Source: Flavobacteriales bacterium UBA5081 (lineage in GTDB: Bacteria > Bacteroidota > Bacteroidia > Flavobacteriales_E > Vicingaceae). Taken from it: 29,444 bases of DNA. This document shows, piece after piece, positions 22,878 to 29,444 of the stretch. Position numbers and translations under genes: made by a program. Numbering within the stretch: position 1 is the stretch's first letter; each line of letters opens with the position of its first letter. A model generated the notes under the pieces. The model was not told where the DNA came from. It made no database searches and was given only the letters and a program-made list of their open reading frames with translations. Location: NCBI GenBank assembly GCA_002415785.1, contig DIAJ01000007.1, positions 1 through 29,444 on the forward strand, read 5' to 3'.

Positions 22878-23282
22878 ATGGAGAATCGTGAATCTACAAT
22901 AAAAGTTTATCACAATGGCGACCGTTATACTGTTTCTCAAATAATGGCTCTTGCAGAAAGCAATCAAGTTAAAGTTAGTGAACAAAATATTAACGATGAG
23001 AAATTGAGCGGAACACAACTACTAACACTTTCTAATAAATTAGAAATGAGTTTAGATAAAATGGTTGACAAGGAAAGTGAATTGTATAAAAAGTCACTTC
23101 AAAATGTCAATTATGATGAAGCTGATTGGCTTCAGGTGTTAACCGAACATCCGGAGCTATTAAAAACGCCAATCGTAGAAAGAGGTAGTGAGATTCTGAT
23201 TGTTGAAACTCCAACTGATGTTTTGAAATTAAAAAATATTGATGCGGGAATTGATGGTCACAATCACTTAGAAAAGAAATAA
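22878..23282 (+). CDS. ArsC/Spx-fold protein without the catalytic cysteine
   Basis: 134 residues. The ends resemble the arsenate reductase (ArsC/Spx/YffB) fold: N-terminal STIKVYHNGDRYTVSQIMALAES aligns with the family's Y-H-N-P-x-C-S-K-S pattern, and C-terminal DEADWLQVLTEHPELLKTPIVERGSEILIVETPTDVLK matches its N-P-x-L-L-x-x-P-I-V block. The cysteine after YHN is absent and the whole protein has no Cys, so thiol chemistry is impossible. It may bind a partner as Spx binds RNA polymerase; that is speculation. It overlaps none of its neighbours and follows the previous gene by 3 nt. Confidence 0.7.
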   Translation: MENRESTIKVYHNGDRYTVSQIMALAESNQVKVSEQNINDEKLSGTQLLTLSNKLEMSLDKMVDKESELYKKSLQNVNYDEADWLQVLTEHPELLKTPIVERGSEILIVETPTDVLKLKNIDAGIDGHNHLEKK

Positions 23283-23312
23283 ATGTTTAACTTTAAATAA
23301 AAAATTAACGCT

Positions 23313-23543
23313 ATGGACAATACAGGAAAAGTTTTATTTGCAGCCTTAGTTGGCGCAGCAGCAGGAGCAGTAGCAGGTGTATTATTAGCACCGGCCTCCG
23401 GAGAAGAAACAAGAAAAAAATTAAGAGAAGAAGGCGAACGCATTAAAGATGATGTTACGAAGAAAGTTGGTAGCTTAGCTGAAGAAGGTAGAGAAAAAAT
23501 CGAAGAAATTAAGAAGAAAGCTGCCGAAACAGTAAACTCCTAA
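23313..23543 (+). CDS. YtxH-domain small protein
   Basis: 76 residues. N-terminal glycine/alanine-rich hydrophobic helix (LFAALVGAAAGAVAGVLLAPASG) followed by GEETRKKLREE and a long Lys/Glu amphipathic helix or coiled coil, the layout of the YtxH family (general-stress proteins in Bacillus) and of enterobacterial YqjD/ElaB. Probably anchored in the inner membrane with the charged helix in the cytoplasm. Grouped with a holin-like protein and a small basic protein as in the yqjD-yqjE-yqjK set. Confidence 0.85.
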   Translation: MDNTGKVLFAALVGAAAGAVAGVLLAPASGEETRKKLREEGERIKDDVTKKVGSLAEEGREKIEEIKKKAAETVNS

Positions 23544-23553
23544 TTTAAACTCA

Positions 23554-23916
23554 ATGTTTGTAGATCAAAAAAAAATAAATGAGCTCGTGGAAGAAACACG
23601 AGCTTATTTAGAAGCTAGAATTCAGCTTTCGAAGCTGCAATTTATTGAAATAAGCAGCGATCAGTTCTCTAAAGTAATGGCCGGTTTTATAATCGGTGGC
23701 GTTGCTTTAATTTTTATGATTTCCTTTAGCTTTTTTGCGGGCATTGCATTAAGTGAACTACTCAACAATCAAACTGCAGGTTTTGGTATTATTGCTGCCT
23801 TTTACTTTTTACTTTTAGTGTGTTTAGTAATCTTTAGAAAAAAGCTTCTCAAACAGCCTATTCAAGATGCTACCATAAAATCTATTTTTGAAAATGAAGA
23901 CAAAGACGAAGATTAA
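23554..23916 (+). CDS. Phage-holin-family (YqjE-like) membrane protein
   Basis: 120 residues: a charged amphipathic start (KKINELVEETRAYLEARIQLSKLQFIEISSDQ), two transmembrane segments (VMAGFIIGGVALIFMISFSF and TAGFGIIAAFYFLLLVCLVI) and a basic/acidic tail. This is the pattern of the putative holin superfamily III (PF07332), which in most free-living bacteria is a chromosomal stress/envelope gene and not a lysis gene; no endolysin or phage gene is nearby. The downstream gene overlaps its end by 23 bases. Confidence 0.8.
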   Translation: MFVDQKKINELVEETRAYLEARIQLSKLQFIEISSDQFSKVMAGFIIGGVALIFMISFSFFAGIALSELLNNQTAGFGIIAAFYFLLLVCLVIFRKKLLKQPIQDATIKSIFENEDKDED

Positions 23917-24274
23917 GGACTTACATTCACTAAAAATTGCTAAGGCTGAACTAACTGCAGAGGTTTCTTACCGTGAAGTGAATATGCAAATTAAGGCTCA
24001 AGAGTTAAAGGAGTCGCTTTTTGACTTTAATAAGTTCAAGAAGCAAACCACAGACAGTTTATTAGACTTTTTAGACGAAAATTTTAATTTAGGAGCTTCT
24101 TCATTGAGCAACTTGATTATTAAATACATTATTCGACCTAAAAATAAATGGGTACGAAGGCTTAGCATGGCTGCTTCTAACTTTGCCATAAAAAAATACA
24201 GCAGTTTAATTAAAAGTGCAATTAAAGTACTTTTAGGCACTGAAGAAGAACGCAAAGCCCTAAAAAATGAATAA
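23894..24274 (+). CDS. Small basic protein of the YtxH/holin-like operon
   Basis: About 126 residues from ATG 23894, inside the end of the preceding gene (TTG 23888 is an alternative). Lysine-rich, mostly helical: KIKDLHSLKIAKAELTAEVSYRE, then FNKFKKQTTDSLLDFLDENFNLG and IIRPKNKWVRRLSMAASNFAIKKY with a weak hydrophobic face. No recognised domain. Position after the holin-like gene resembles yqjK, but sequence similarity is not evident to me. Its stop overlaps the start of the AI-2E-family gene by eight bases, so translation is probably coupled on both sides. Confidence 0.7.
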   Translation: MKTKTKIKDLHSLKIAKAELTAEVSYREVNMQIKAQELKESLFDFNKFKKQTTDSLLDFLDENFNLGASSLSNLIIKYIIRPKNKWVRRLSMAASNFAIKKYSSLIKSAIKVLLGTEEERKALKNE

Positions 24275-25406
24275 TAGTCCTCAGCTTTCGCTTGATCGAG
24301 TTTGGAAGCCACTACTAATTCTAACATTACTCTTTTTTGGTCTAACGCAGGCGAGTGACATTATTGTACCGCTGGTATTTAGCTTATTTTTTGCCATTTT
24401 ACTAAATCCTGTCGTTTCTTTTCTTGAAGAGAAAGGAATGAACAGTATTTTGGCTATTGTGCTCTCCTTAATTTTTGTCAGTTTAGCACTGAGTGGAATC
24501 ATTTTCTACGTTTCAGTGCAAGCAAAAAACTTAATTGTTGACCTACCGGGCTTAGTTTCTAAGTTCAATACTTTTATCGATGATTTAGCTCAAAGATTTA
24601 ATGGCATTTACGGTTATAGCACTGAAGATCAAATTAATCTTTTACAACAAAATGCAGATAAAATCATTTCTTCCGGTAGTAGCATTTTAACCAATGCACT
24701 ATCAGCAACTTCTAATGTAATTACTTTCATATCGCTTATTCCTATCTACGTTTTCTTTTTTCTATTATATCGAAGCAACTTTAAGAAATTTTTAAGCCGA
24801 TTGAGTGAACGCAACAACACCGACTTTTTAAACCTTGCCGGTGAAGTAAACGCAATGGTACACAGTTACATCATCGGTCTTTTGATTGTCATCACCATTA
24901 TTGCCGTTTTAAATACTGTTGGTTTATTGGCTCTGGGCATTAAGTATGCTGTTTTCTTAGGTATACTTTCCGCTGCTTTAACTGTTATACCTTACATTGG
25001 AATTTTTATAGGAGCATTTTTACCGGTTATTGTTGCTTTAATTACAAAAGATTCTCTCTTTTATCCACTAGGAGTTATTGCCATATTTGGCTTTGTTCAA
25101 TTTTTAGAAGGCAATTTTATTACGCCAAACATTATCGGATCCAAAGTAAATGTAAACCCCATGGCTGCTATTGTAGCCTTAATTATTGGTGGTAAAATTT
25201 GGGGAATTGCCGGAATGATCTTAGCCATTCCTATCTGTGGGATTTTAAAAATTCTTTTCAGTCATTACCCTCGACTGAAACCCTACGCTATTCTTTTACA
25301 AAGCACCAACAAAGACGATGAAGAAAAGTCGCTTGAAGAGCTTAAAGAAAAAGTAAGAAAACGAAAGATGAAAAAGCAGAAGCAGGAAATGAAAGAAACT
25401 GAGTAA
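24267..25406 (+). CDS. AI-2E family (PerM/TqsA-like) permease
   Basis: 379 residues with about seven to eight hydrophobic segments, including LLILTLLFFGLTQASDIIVPLVFSLFFAILL at the N terminus, VITFISLIPIYVFFFLLY in the middle, and VFLGILSAALTVIPYIGIFIGAFLPVIVALI. The family hallmark region GFVQFLEGNFITPNIIGSKVNVNP followed by IIGGKIWGIAGMILAIP is present. The basic C-terminal tail is cytoplasmic. Members export autoinducer-2 (TqsA) or act as Na+/H+ antiporters; the substrate cannot be deduced. Last gene of the dps run, 16 nt from the convergent PorP-like gene. Confidence 0.9.
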   Translation: MNNSPQLSLDRVWKPLLILTLLFFGLTQASDIIVPLVFSLFFAILLNPVVSFLEEKGMNSILAIVLSLIFVSLALSGIIFYVSVQAKNLIVDLPGLVSKFNTFIDDLAQRFNGIYGYSTEDQINLLQQNADKIISSGSSILTNALSATSNVITFISLIPIYVFFFLLYRSNFKKFLSRLSERNNTDFLNLAGEVNAMVHSYIIGLLIVITIIAVLNTVGLLALGIKYAVFLGILSAALTVIPYIGIFIGAFLPVIVALITKDSLFYPLGVIAIFGFVQFLEGNFITPNIIGSKVNVNPMAAIVALIIGGKIWGIAGMILAIPICGILKILFSHYPRLKPYAILLQSTNKDDEEKSLEELKEKVRKRKMKKQKQEMKETE

Positions 25407-25422
25407 TTAGAAGTAATCTCGA

Positions 25423-26433
25423 TCAAAACTTTGCACATGGTGTTAAAAACCGTCTGTTTTTTCTTTTAGAACGCTTACTAGCCACTTCATAAACCAACGA
25501 AATTTCATGAGAACCGCCGGTATTGGTTGCCAAACGAGAAATTGTAGCATCATAACTATAGCCAATCCTAAAGTTTCTATCGGGAATACTATAACCTACT
25601 AAGAAAATAAATGCATCGTTGTTTTGGTAGCCTCTTTCATAAGCTTTAAATCCCGGAATTCCTCTGTACCATATTCCAAAAACCATAGGTTCATGATTGT
25701 AATAAGCACCAAGATCAAACTGATCAAACTTCCCTTGTGACTTATAGTGAATTGCCGTTTGTAAACTCTTTGCTCCAAAACGACTTTTTATTGGGCCTGA
25801 TAGTTCGAATTTATATCCAAAGTGCATGTCAAACTTCATGGGTAGCTCGCTCACACTCCCATCTCCCAGTAAACTCTGATCCGGTTGGTTAATGTGATTA
25901 ACAGAAAAACCTGCCCAATAACTCTCTCCATACAAAAGCAGTCCTGAACTAATATCAGGATAGCTTATGTTTTCCTGATTAAAAGCATCCTCATCAGCAG
26001 TTAATGAAGCACTACTTTCCAACTGATCATTAAAAACAAGTTTATCAAAGTCTATTCCTCTAAATGCATAACCTATTTTTAAGCCGGGTTGTAAGTATAG
26101 TTTTCTATCAAGTTGAAAGCGATAGGCGTAAGACAATGCCGCTATATTTGTCGTTAAACCAAATGATCCGGCTTCCTCACGGTTAAAAATCAATCCAAAA
26201 CCACTGTTTAAGTCAGAAGCATTATAATCGTAGGAAAAATGATAGGACTCAAAAGCTCCGGGAATATTTGGCCATTGATGACGGTAATTCATAACCATTC
26301 TATGTTCAATCGTAGAACCTGTATAGCCTGGATTAATGTACATAGGAGCTGCATAAAACTGAGAAAACTGCATATCTTGAGCAGCAACTTGCAGACTTAG
26401 TAAAAATAATATGGTTAGTGCAAAGCGATACAT
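25423..26433 (-). CDS. PorP/SprF family type IX-associated outer-membrane protein
   Basis: 336 residues, signal peptide MYRFALTILFLLSLQVAAQ, then the hallmark start DMQFSQFYAAPMYINPGYTGS and YRHQWPNIPGAFESYHFSYDY. The rest is an aromatic-rich beta barrel (LSYAYRFQLDRKLYLQPGLKIGYAF, FRIGYSYDATISRL, HEISLVYE). SprF/PorP-like proteins pair with large secreted adhesins that carry type B sorting domains and help attach or export them. Here it overlaps the TPR/PD40 gene by one base (TAATG) and follows the PKD/CHU_C gene, so the three genes form one secretion module. Confidence 0.93.
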   Translation of the reverse strand: MYRFALTILFLLSLQVAAQDMQFSQFYAAPMYINPGYTGSTIEHRMVMNYRHQWPNIPGAFESYHFSYDYNASDLNSGFGLIFNREEAGSFGLTTNIAALSYAYRFQLDRKLYLQPGLKIGYAFRGIDFDKLVFNDQLESSASLTADEDAFNQENISYPDISSGLLLYGESYWAGFSVNHINQPDQSLLGDGSVSELPMKFDMHFGYKFELSGPIKSRFGAKSLQTAIHYKSQGKFDQFDLGAYYNHEPMVFGIWYRGIPGFKAYERGYQNNDAFIFLVGYSIPDRNFRIGYSYDATISRLATNTGGSHEISLVYEVASKRSKRKNRRFLTPCAKF

Positions 26434-28013
26434 TAATCCTCAATTGGGTTCAATTTAAAATCGAGGTTTTGTGGCTTTAATAAATCTTCAACAGTATACG
26501 AAATGATTTCAATATATTCCTCATAACCTTCTGCTTCAACCATTATTTCATACTCCACATTTGGGTTTACCAAAAAGATAAAATCACCACTGTTCTGTTT
26601 GGAAACATAAACTCCGGATAGCTCGGCATTACTCAGTTCCAGCAAACTAATATCTGCTCTAAGTTTATCTCCACTTTTTGCATCACTAACGTTTCCTCTT
26701 ATTACTGACTGCCGCAAGCTTCTTTCCAAGTAATCAATCATGTAAATATCGTGTTCACCAAAACCACCCTCTTTGTCTGAAGCATAATAGCCATGACGCT
26801 CATTGGCAGAAATAACAAAGTAGATGTCATCTTTGGTTGTATTGGTTGGGTAACCCAAATTTTCAGGTTGAGACCATTCTTCCTCATCGATTAAATGAGC
26901 TTTAAACACATCAAAGCCTCCCATTCCTTCATGTCCTTTCGAGCTAAAGTATAGCGTCTGTCCATCCGGATGAATAAATGGTGCATCATCGTCATAAGGA
27001 GTATTAATGTTAGGTCCTAGGTTTTTCGGTAGACTCCATTCTCCATTAGGTAGCAATTTAACTCTGTAAAGATCAAAACCACCATACCCTCCTTCTCTAT
27101 TGGAAGAAAAGTAAAAAGTTTTTCCATCTAGTGAAAGTGAAGCACTTGGTTCAATGGTTTCGTAATTATTAATTTCTTCATCCATTCTTACGGGAGTTGT
27201 CCACCTTCCATCTATTATAACTGACTCATAAATATCTCCACCGATTAGGTTCTCATTCGAACGGTATGTATAAAGTCTTTCTCCATCCGGAGAAAGGCCA
27301 ACGCAAGCATCGTGTTTTGGAGTATTAACATCTCCTGGAATAGGAATGGCTTTTGACCACTCTCCATTTTCATTGTAAGAAATATAAATGTCTTCAAAAG
27401 GTTTACCGGTTGGATCCATCTCATTCATTCCTTCTCTATACCTTCTGGAGGTAAAAATCAAAATCGACTCATCTGAAGAAATCAAGGGGACATACTCTCC
27501 ATTTTTAGAATTAATGTTTTTTCCCAAATTAATAATATTTACTACTTCGGGGTTTGCCATCATTTTTTTGGCAGTTTCAATCTTTGCCAATAAACGCTCT
27601 AAATCTTTAATCGTATACTGAGACAGCTTAGGGTTAATCGATTCTTTAAATTGCTCAAGCACTTTTTTAGATTGATCTAACTTACCTAGGTACAAATAAA
27701 TTTCAGCAATTAAATAATTAGCATCTAAATTGTAATCAACCCCTCGGATAAGAAAAGTAAGAGCCGAATCTCTCTCTTTTAGCTGATATAAAGAATATCC
27801 AACTTTATAATTCACTTCGGGCTCTAAAGAGTCGGCTTCGTAGATTGAAAGAAACAACTTTTTAGCTGTGAGGTAATCGCCATAGTCAAAATAGGAATCA
27901 GCCTCTAAAAAGGTTTTCTTTTGCCTTTTTGAATATCTTTCAGATTGACCAAAACTACTCTGCACAAATAAAGTACAAATAAAAAATCCAATTAAAAAAA
28001 TCTTGTATCTCAT
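26433..28013 (-). CDS. TPR/PD40 beta-propeller protein of PorP module (no OmpA domain)
   Basis: 526 residues. Signal peptide (FLIGFFICTLFVQSSFG), then TPR-like helices (YSKRQKKTFLEADSYFDYGDYLTAKKLF ... VNYKVGYSLYQLKERDSALTF, ~20-140), then PD40/WD40-like repeats with recurring SPDGE-LY, LSLDGKTFYFSSNREGGYGGFDLYRVKL, HPDGQTLYFSSKGHEGMGGFDVFKA (~170-420), then a carboxypeptidase-regulatory-like beta domain (IRGNVSDAKSGDKLRADISL ... YEIMVEAEGYEE). Related PorE-type proteins end with a peptidoglycan-binding OmpA domain; here the frame stops at NPIED without one. ATGA overlap with the upstream PKD gene. Probably periplasmic or outer-membrane accessory to the PorP partner. Confidence 0.88.
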   Translation of the reverse strand: MRYKIFLIGFFICTLFVQSSFGQSERYSKRQKKTFLEADSYFDYGDYLTAKKLFLSIYEADSLEPEVNYKVGYSLYQLKERDSALTFLIRGVDYNLDANYLIAEIYLYLGKLDQSKKVLEQFKESINPKLSQYTIKDLERLLAKIETAKKMMANPEVVNIINLGKNINSKNGEYVPLISSDESILIFTSRRYREGMNEMDPTGKPFEDIYISYNENGEWSKAIPIPGDVNTPKHDACVGLSPDGERLYTYRSNENLIGGDIYESVIIDGRWTTPVRMDEEINNYETIEPSASLSLDGKTFYFSSNREGGYGGFDLYRVKLLPNGEWSLPKNLGPNINTPYDDDAPFIHPDGQTLYFSSKGHEGMGGFDVFKAHLIDEEEWSQPENLGYPTNTTKDDIYFVISANERHGYYASDKEGGFGEHDIYMIDYLERSLRQSVIRGNVSDAKSGDKLRADISLLELSNAELSGVYVSKQNSGDFIFLVNPNVEYEIMVEAEGYEEYIEIISYTVEDLLKPQNLDFKLNPIED

Positions 28014-29444
28014 CTTAATAACATTAAATCACCAACTTTAACAACTGTTTCTCCATCCACAAACTCAGCCTTTATTTTCCAAACATACACATCTTGCTTA
28101 CATAATTCCCCCTTATAGTAACCATCCCATCCAATATTGATGTCTTTACTTACGAAAAGCAATTCTCCCCACTTATTAAAAATATTTAGCTCATACTTAG
28201 CTGCACCATTAATCTTTGCATAGAACACATCGTTCATTGTAGCCGGATTGTTTGGATTCACAACACCACCACTTCCACCTGAAGTACTTGGGGTGAATGC
28301 GTTTGGAACTTCAATTCGCCCTTCAAGCTGTCCAATAATTTGAGTAGGCAGCAAAAAGGTATCGCGGCAACCATTAATAGCTGAAGCTACTAAAGCAATT
28401 TCAAATTCACCTTCCTCTTGATAATAATGAACCGGACTCTGCTCAGTAGAAGTATTTCCATCTCCAAAATCCCATTGATATGCATCGGCATCTTTAGAAA
28501 TATTCGACAACACTAATGGATCGTTGGGAATGTAAACGACTTCTTTATTTGCTAAAAACCCCGCTCTTGGTCTTTTGTATACCTGAATGTACCTCTGCTT
28601 AATTTCAGTGGCTTCCTTATTCGGTGCAAAACCTTTCACGCTCAAGCGAACATCATAAGTTCCTGCTTCATAATAAACATGAAAAGGGTTTTCAACATTT
28701 GAAGTATTACCATCACCAAAATCCCATTCATAAGAAGCTCCATATTGCGATTCGTTCACAAATTGTACTTCAAGTGGCTCACAGCCTGAAGCAGAGTCGC
28801 TAAAATCGGCAACAGGAATGGGCACGTCAATTTCTACCAACTTCCGAATGCTATCTGAACAATAAGGTGTTGATGCTTTCAACTTAATCCAATACTGTCC
28901 CCAACTGTTATATGTATGTGTACCCGGTTCTCTTAAATTAGAAGTTGTACTATCGTCAAAATCCCACAAAAAATCCCAATTTCCTGCGTTAGTTGTATTT
29001 GTTAAGTTAACTGTGGCATTAGGATATACTTGAAATGTAGGAGTGGCTACAAAATCCGGTATGGGTGTAGGTCGAACTAGAATATCTTGATAAGCAGTAT
29101 CCTCACACTGATAAATTGACTGAGCTATTAATCGAGCTGTGTAAATCGAGTCTACTGAGCCTGTATTAGTATAATTATTAACTGCAATTAAGCCTGTTCT
29201 CTGTCTTCCATCGCCAAAGTCCCAATAAAAGTTAGTTGCTCCAAAAGATTGTGCTCTAAAAGTAGACTCTAAGGGTGAACAACCTACAGTATCAGCAGTA
29301 AAATCGGCAATCACCTGTGGATTTACCGTAATATTCCTACTTAAGGTATCTGAGCATCCTTGATTGGTGTACACAATTAATTCCGCTTTGTAATTTACCG
29401 GTACAATTGAAAACTCATTTCGGTAAGTATGGTTAATCAATTGT
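28010..29444 (-). CDS. PKD-repeat adhesin-like protein with type IX type B (CHU_C) sorting domain, 5' truncated by window
   Basis: The frame is open to the window end, so only the last ~477 residues are visible. Four PKD-type domains are seen, each with the WDFGDG or WDFDDS signature: YWDFGDGRQ, FLWDFDDSTTSN, YEWDFGDGNTSN, YQWDFGDGNTST. The C-terminal ~95 residues are the gliding-motility-associated CHU_C sorting domain: VPNAFTPSTSGGSGG, NDVFYAKINGAAKYELNIFNKWGELLF, WDGYYKGELCKQDVYVWKIKAEF and a last strand KVGDLMLLR. Expected to be a large surface or secreted adhesin. It is translated with the PD40 and PorP genes (ATGA overlaps). Confidence 0.93.
   Translation of the reverse strand, partial: QLINHTYRNEFSIVPVNYKAELIVYTNQGCSDTLSRNITVNPQVIADFTADTVGCSPLESTFRAQSFGATNFYWDFGDGRQRTGLIAVNNYTNTGSVDSIYTARLIAQSIYQCEDTAYQDILVRPTPIPDFVATPTFQVYPNATVNLTNTTNAGNWDFLWDFDDSTTSNLREPGTHTYNSWGQYWIKLKASTPYCSDSIRKLVEIDVPIPVADFSDSASGCEPLEVQFVNESQYGASYEWDFGDGNTSNVENPFHVYYEAGTYDVRLSVKGFAPNKEATEIKQRYIQVYKRPRAGFLANKEVVYIPNDPLVLSNISKDADAYQWDFGDGNTSTEQSPVHYYQEEGEFEIALVASAINGCRDTFLLPTQIIGQLEGRIEVPNAFTPSTSGGSGGVVNPNNPATMNDVFYAKINGAAKYELNIFNKWGELLFVSKDINIGWDGYYKGELCKQDVYVWKIKAEFVDGETVVKVGDLMLLR

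Noticed and set aside
23554..23916. Holin-family protein as evidence of a prophage
   Set aside because: No endolysin, structural or integrase gene nearby; the YtxH/holin-like/AI-2E context is a chromosomal stress set.

Overview
The window is a chromosomal stretch from a low-GC member of the Bacteroidota, most likely a Flavobacteriales-type marine or freshwater bacterium. The evidence is type IX secretion sorting domains (type A and type B), a PorP/SprF-like protein, a GldI-like lipoprotein isomerase, lipoproteins with the Cys-Asp/Glu-rich start usual in this phylum, TAnnTTTG promoter elements, and a recF/dciA and nrnA/gldI gene order common in the class. No rRNA, tRNA, CRISPR array, prophage or transposase was seen. 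No gene-free stretch exceeds about 260 bases.

Layout. 1-2208 (minus): two tandem secreted surface-protein paralogues, the first cut by the window edge. 2344-8987 (minus): a phenylacetate-catabolism operon read in the order thiolase (PaaJ-like), PaaZ, enoyl-CoA hydratase/isomerase, PaaY. Each of its three junctions is filled by a small element that encodes a four-helix-bundle protein of the 23S-intervening-sequence (IVP/S23) family. Each element is flanked by inverted copies of roughly 7-nt-periodic repeats, and the repeat sequence differs from element to element. A gene-less hairpin of the same style lies at 327-386. 9142-11951 (minus): housekeeping operon recF, dciA (DUF721), a DUF6913-like protein and dapA, with a terminator after dapA. 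12144-16712 (plus): a copper-type cluster of a CxGKC small protein, a CDLC-starting outer-membrane barrel, an MbnP-like lipoprotein and two tandem MbnH-like diheme peroxidases. The second peroxidase has a one-base frameshift in its signal peptide. 16702-18270 (minus): a flavoprotein of the lipoamide-dehydrogenase/transhydrogenase fold without redox cysteines. 18443-21753 (minus): nrnA, gldI and two more FKBP-type lipoproteins in a tightly overlapped operon. 22006-25406 (plus): a stress/envelope set of Dps, two small conserved proteins, YtxH, a holin-like membrane protein, a small basic protein and an AI-2E-family permease. 25423-29444 (minus): a type IX-associated operon of a PKD-repeat protein with CHU_C sorting domain (5' part outside the window), a TPR/PD40 protein and PorP/SprF.

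How the genes work together. The paa genes cover the lower part of the pathway (ring-opening hydrolase/dehydrogenase, hydratase, thiolase, PaaY housekeeping thioesterase). The ring-activating ligase and the PaaABCDE epoxidase are not here. The Mbn-like cluster probably oxidises a tryptophan of the MbnP-like lipoprotein to create a copper site, at the outer membrane, without any visible methanobactin peptide. The IVP elements are the most unusual part: three independent gene-plus-inverted-repeat units occupy all junctions of one operon. If transcribed with it, each would place the IVP frame in the loop of a long RNA stem, as in the intervening sequences of 23S rRNA in Leptospira and Coxiella.
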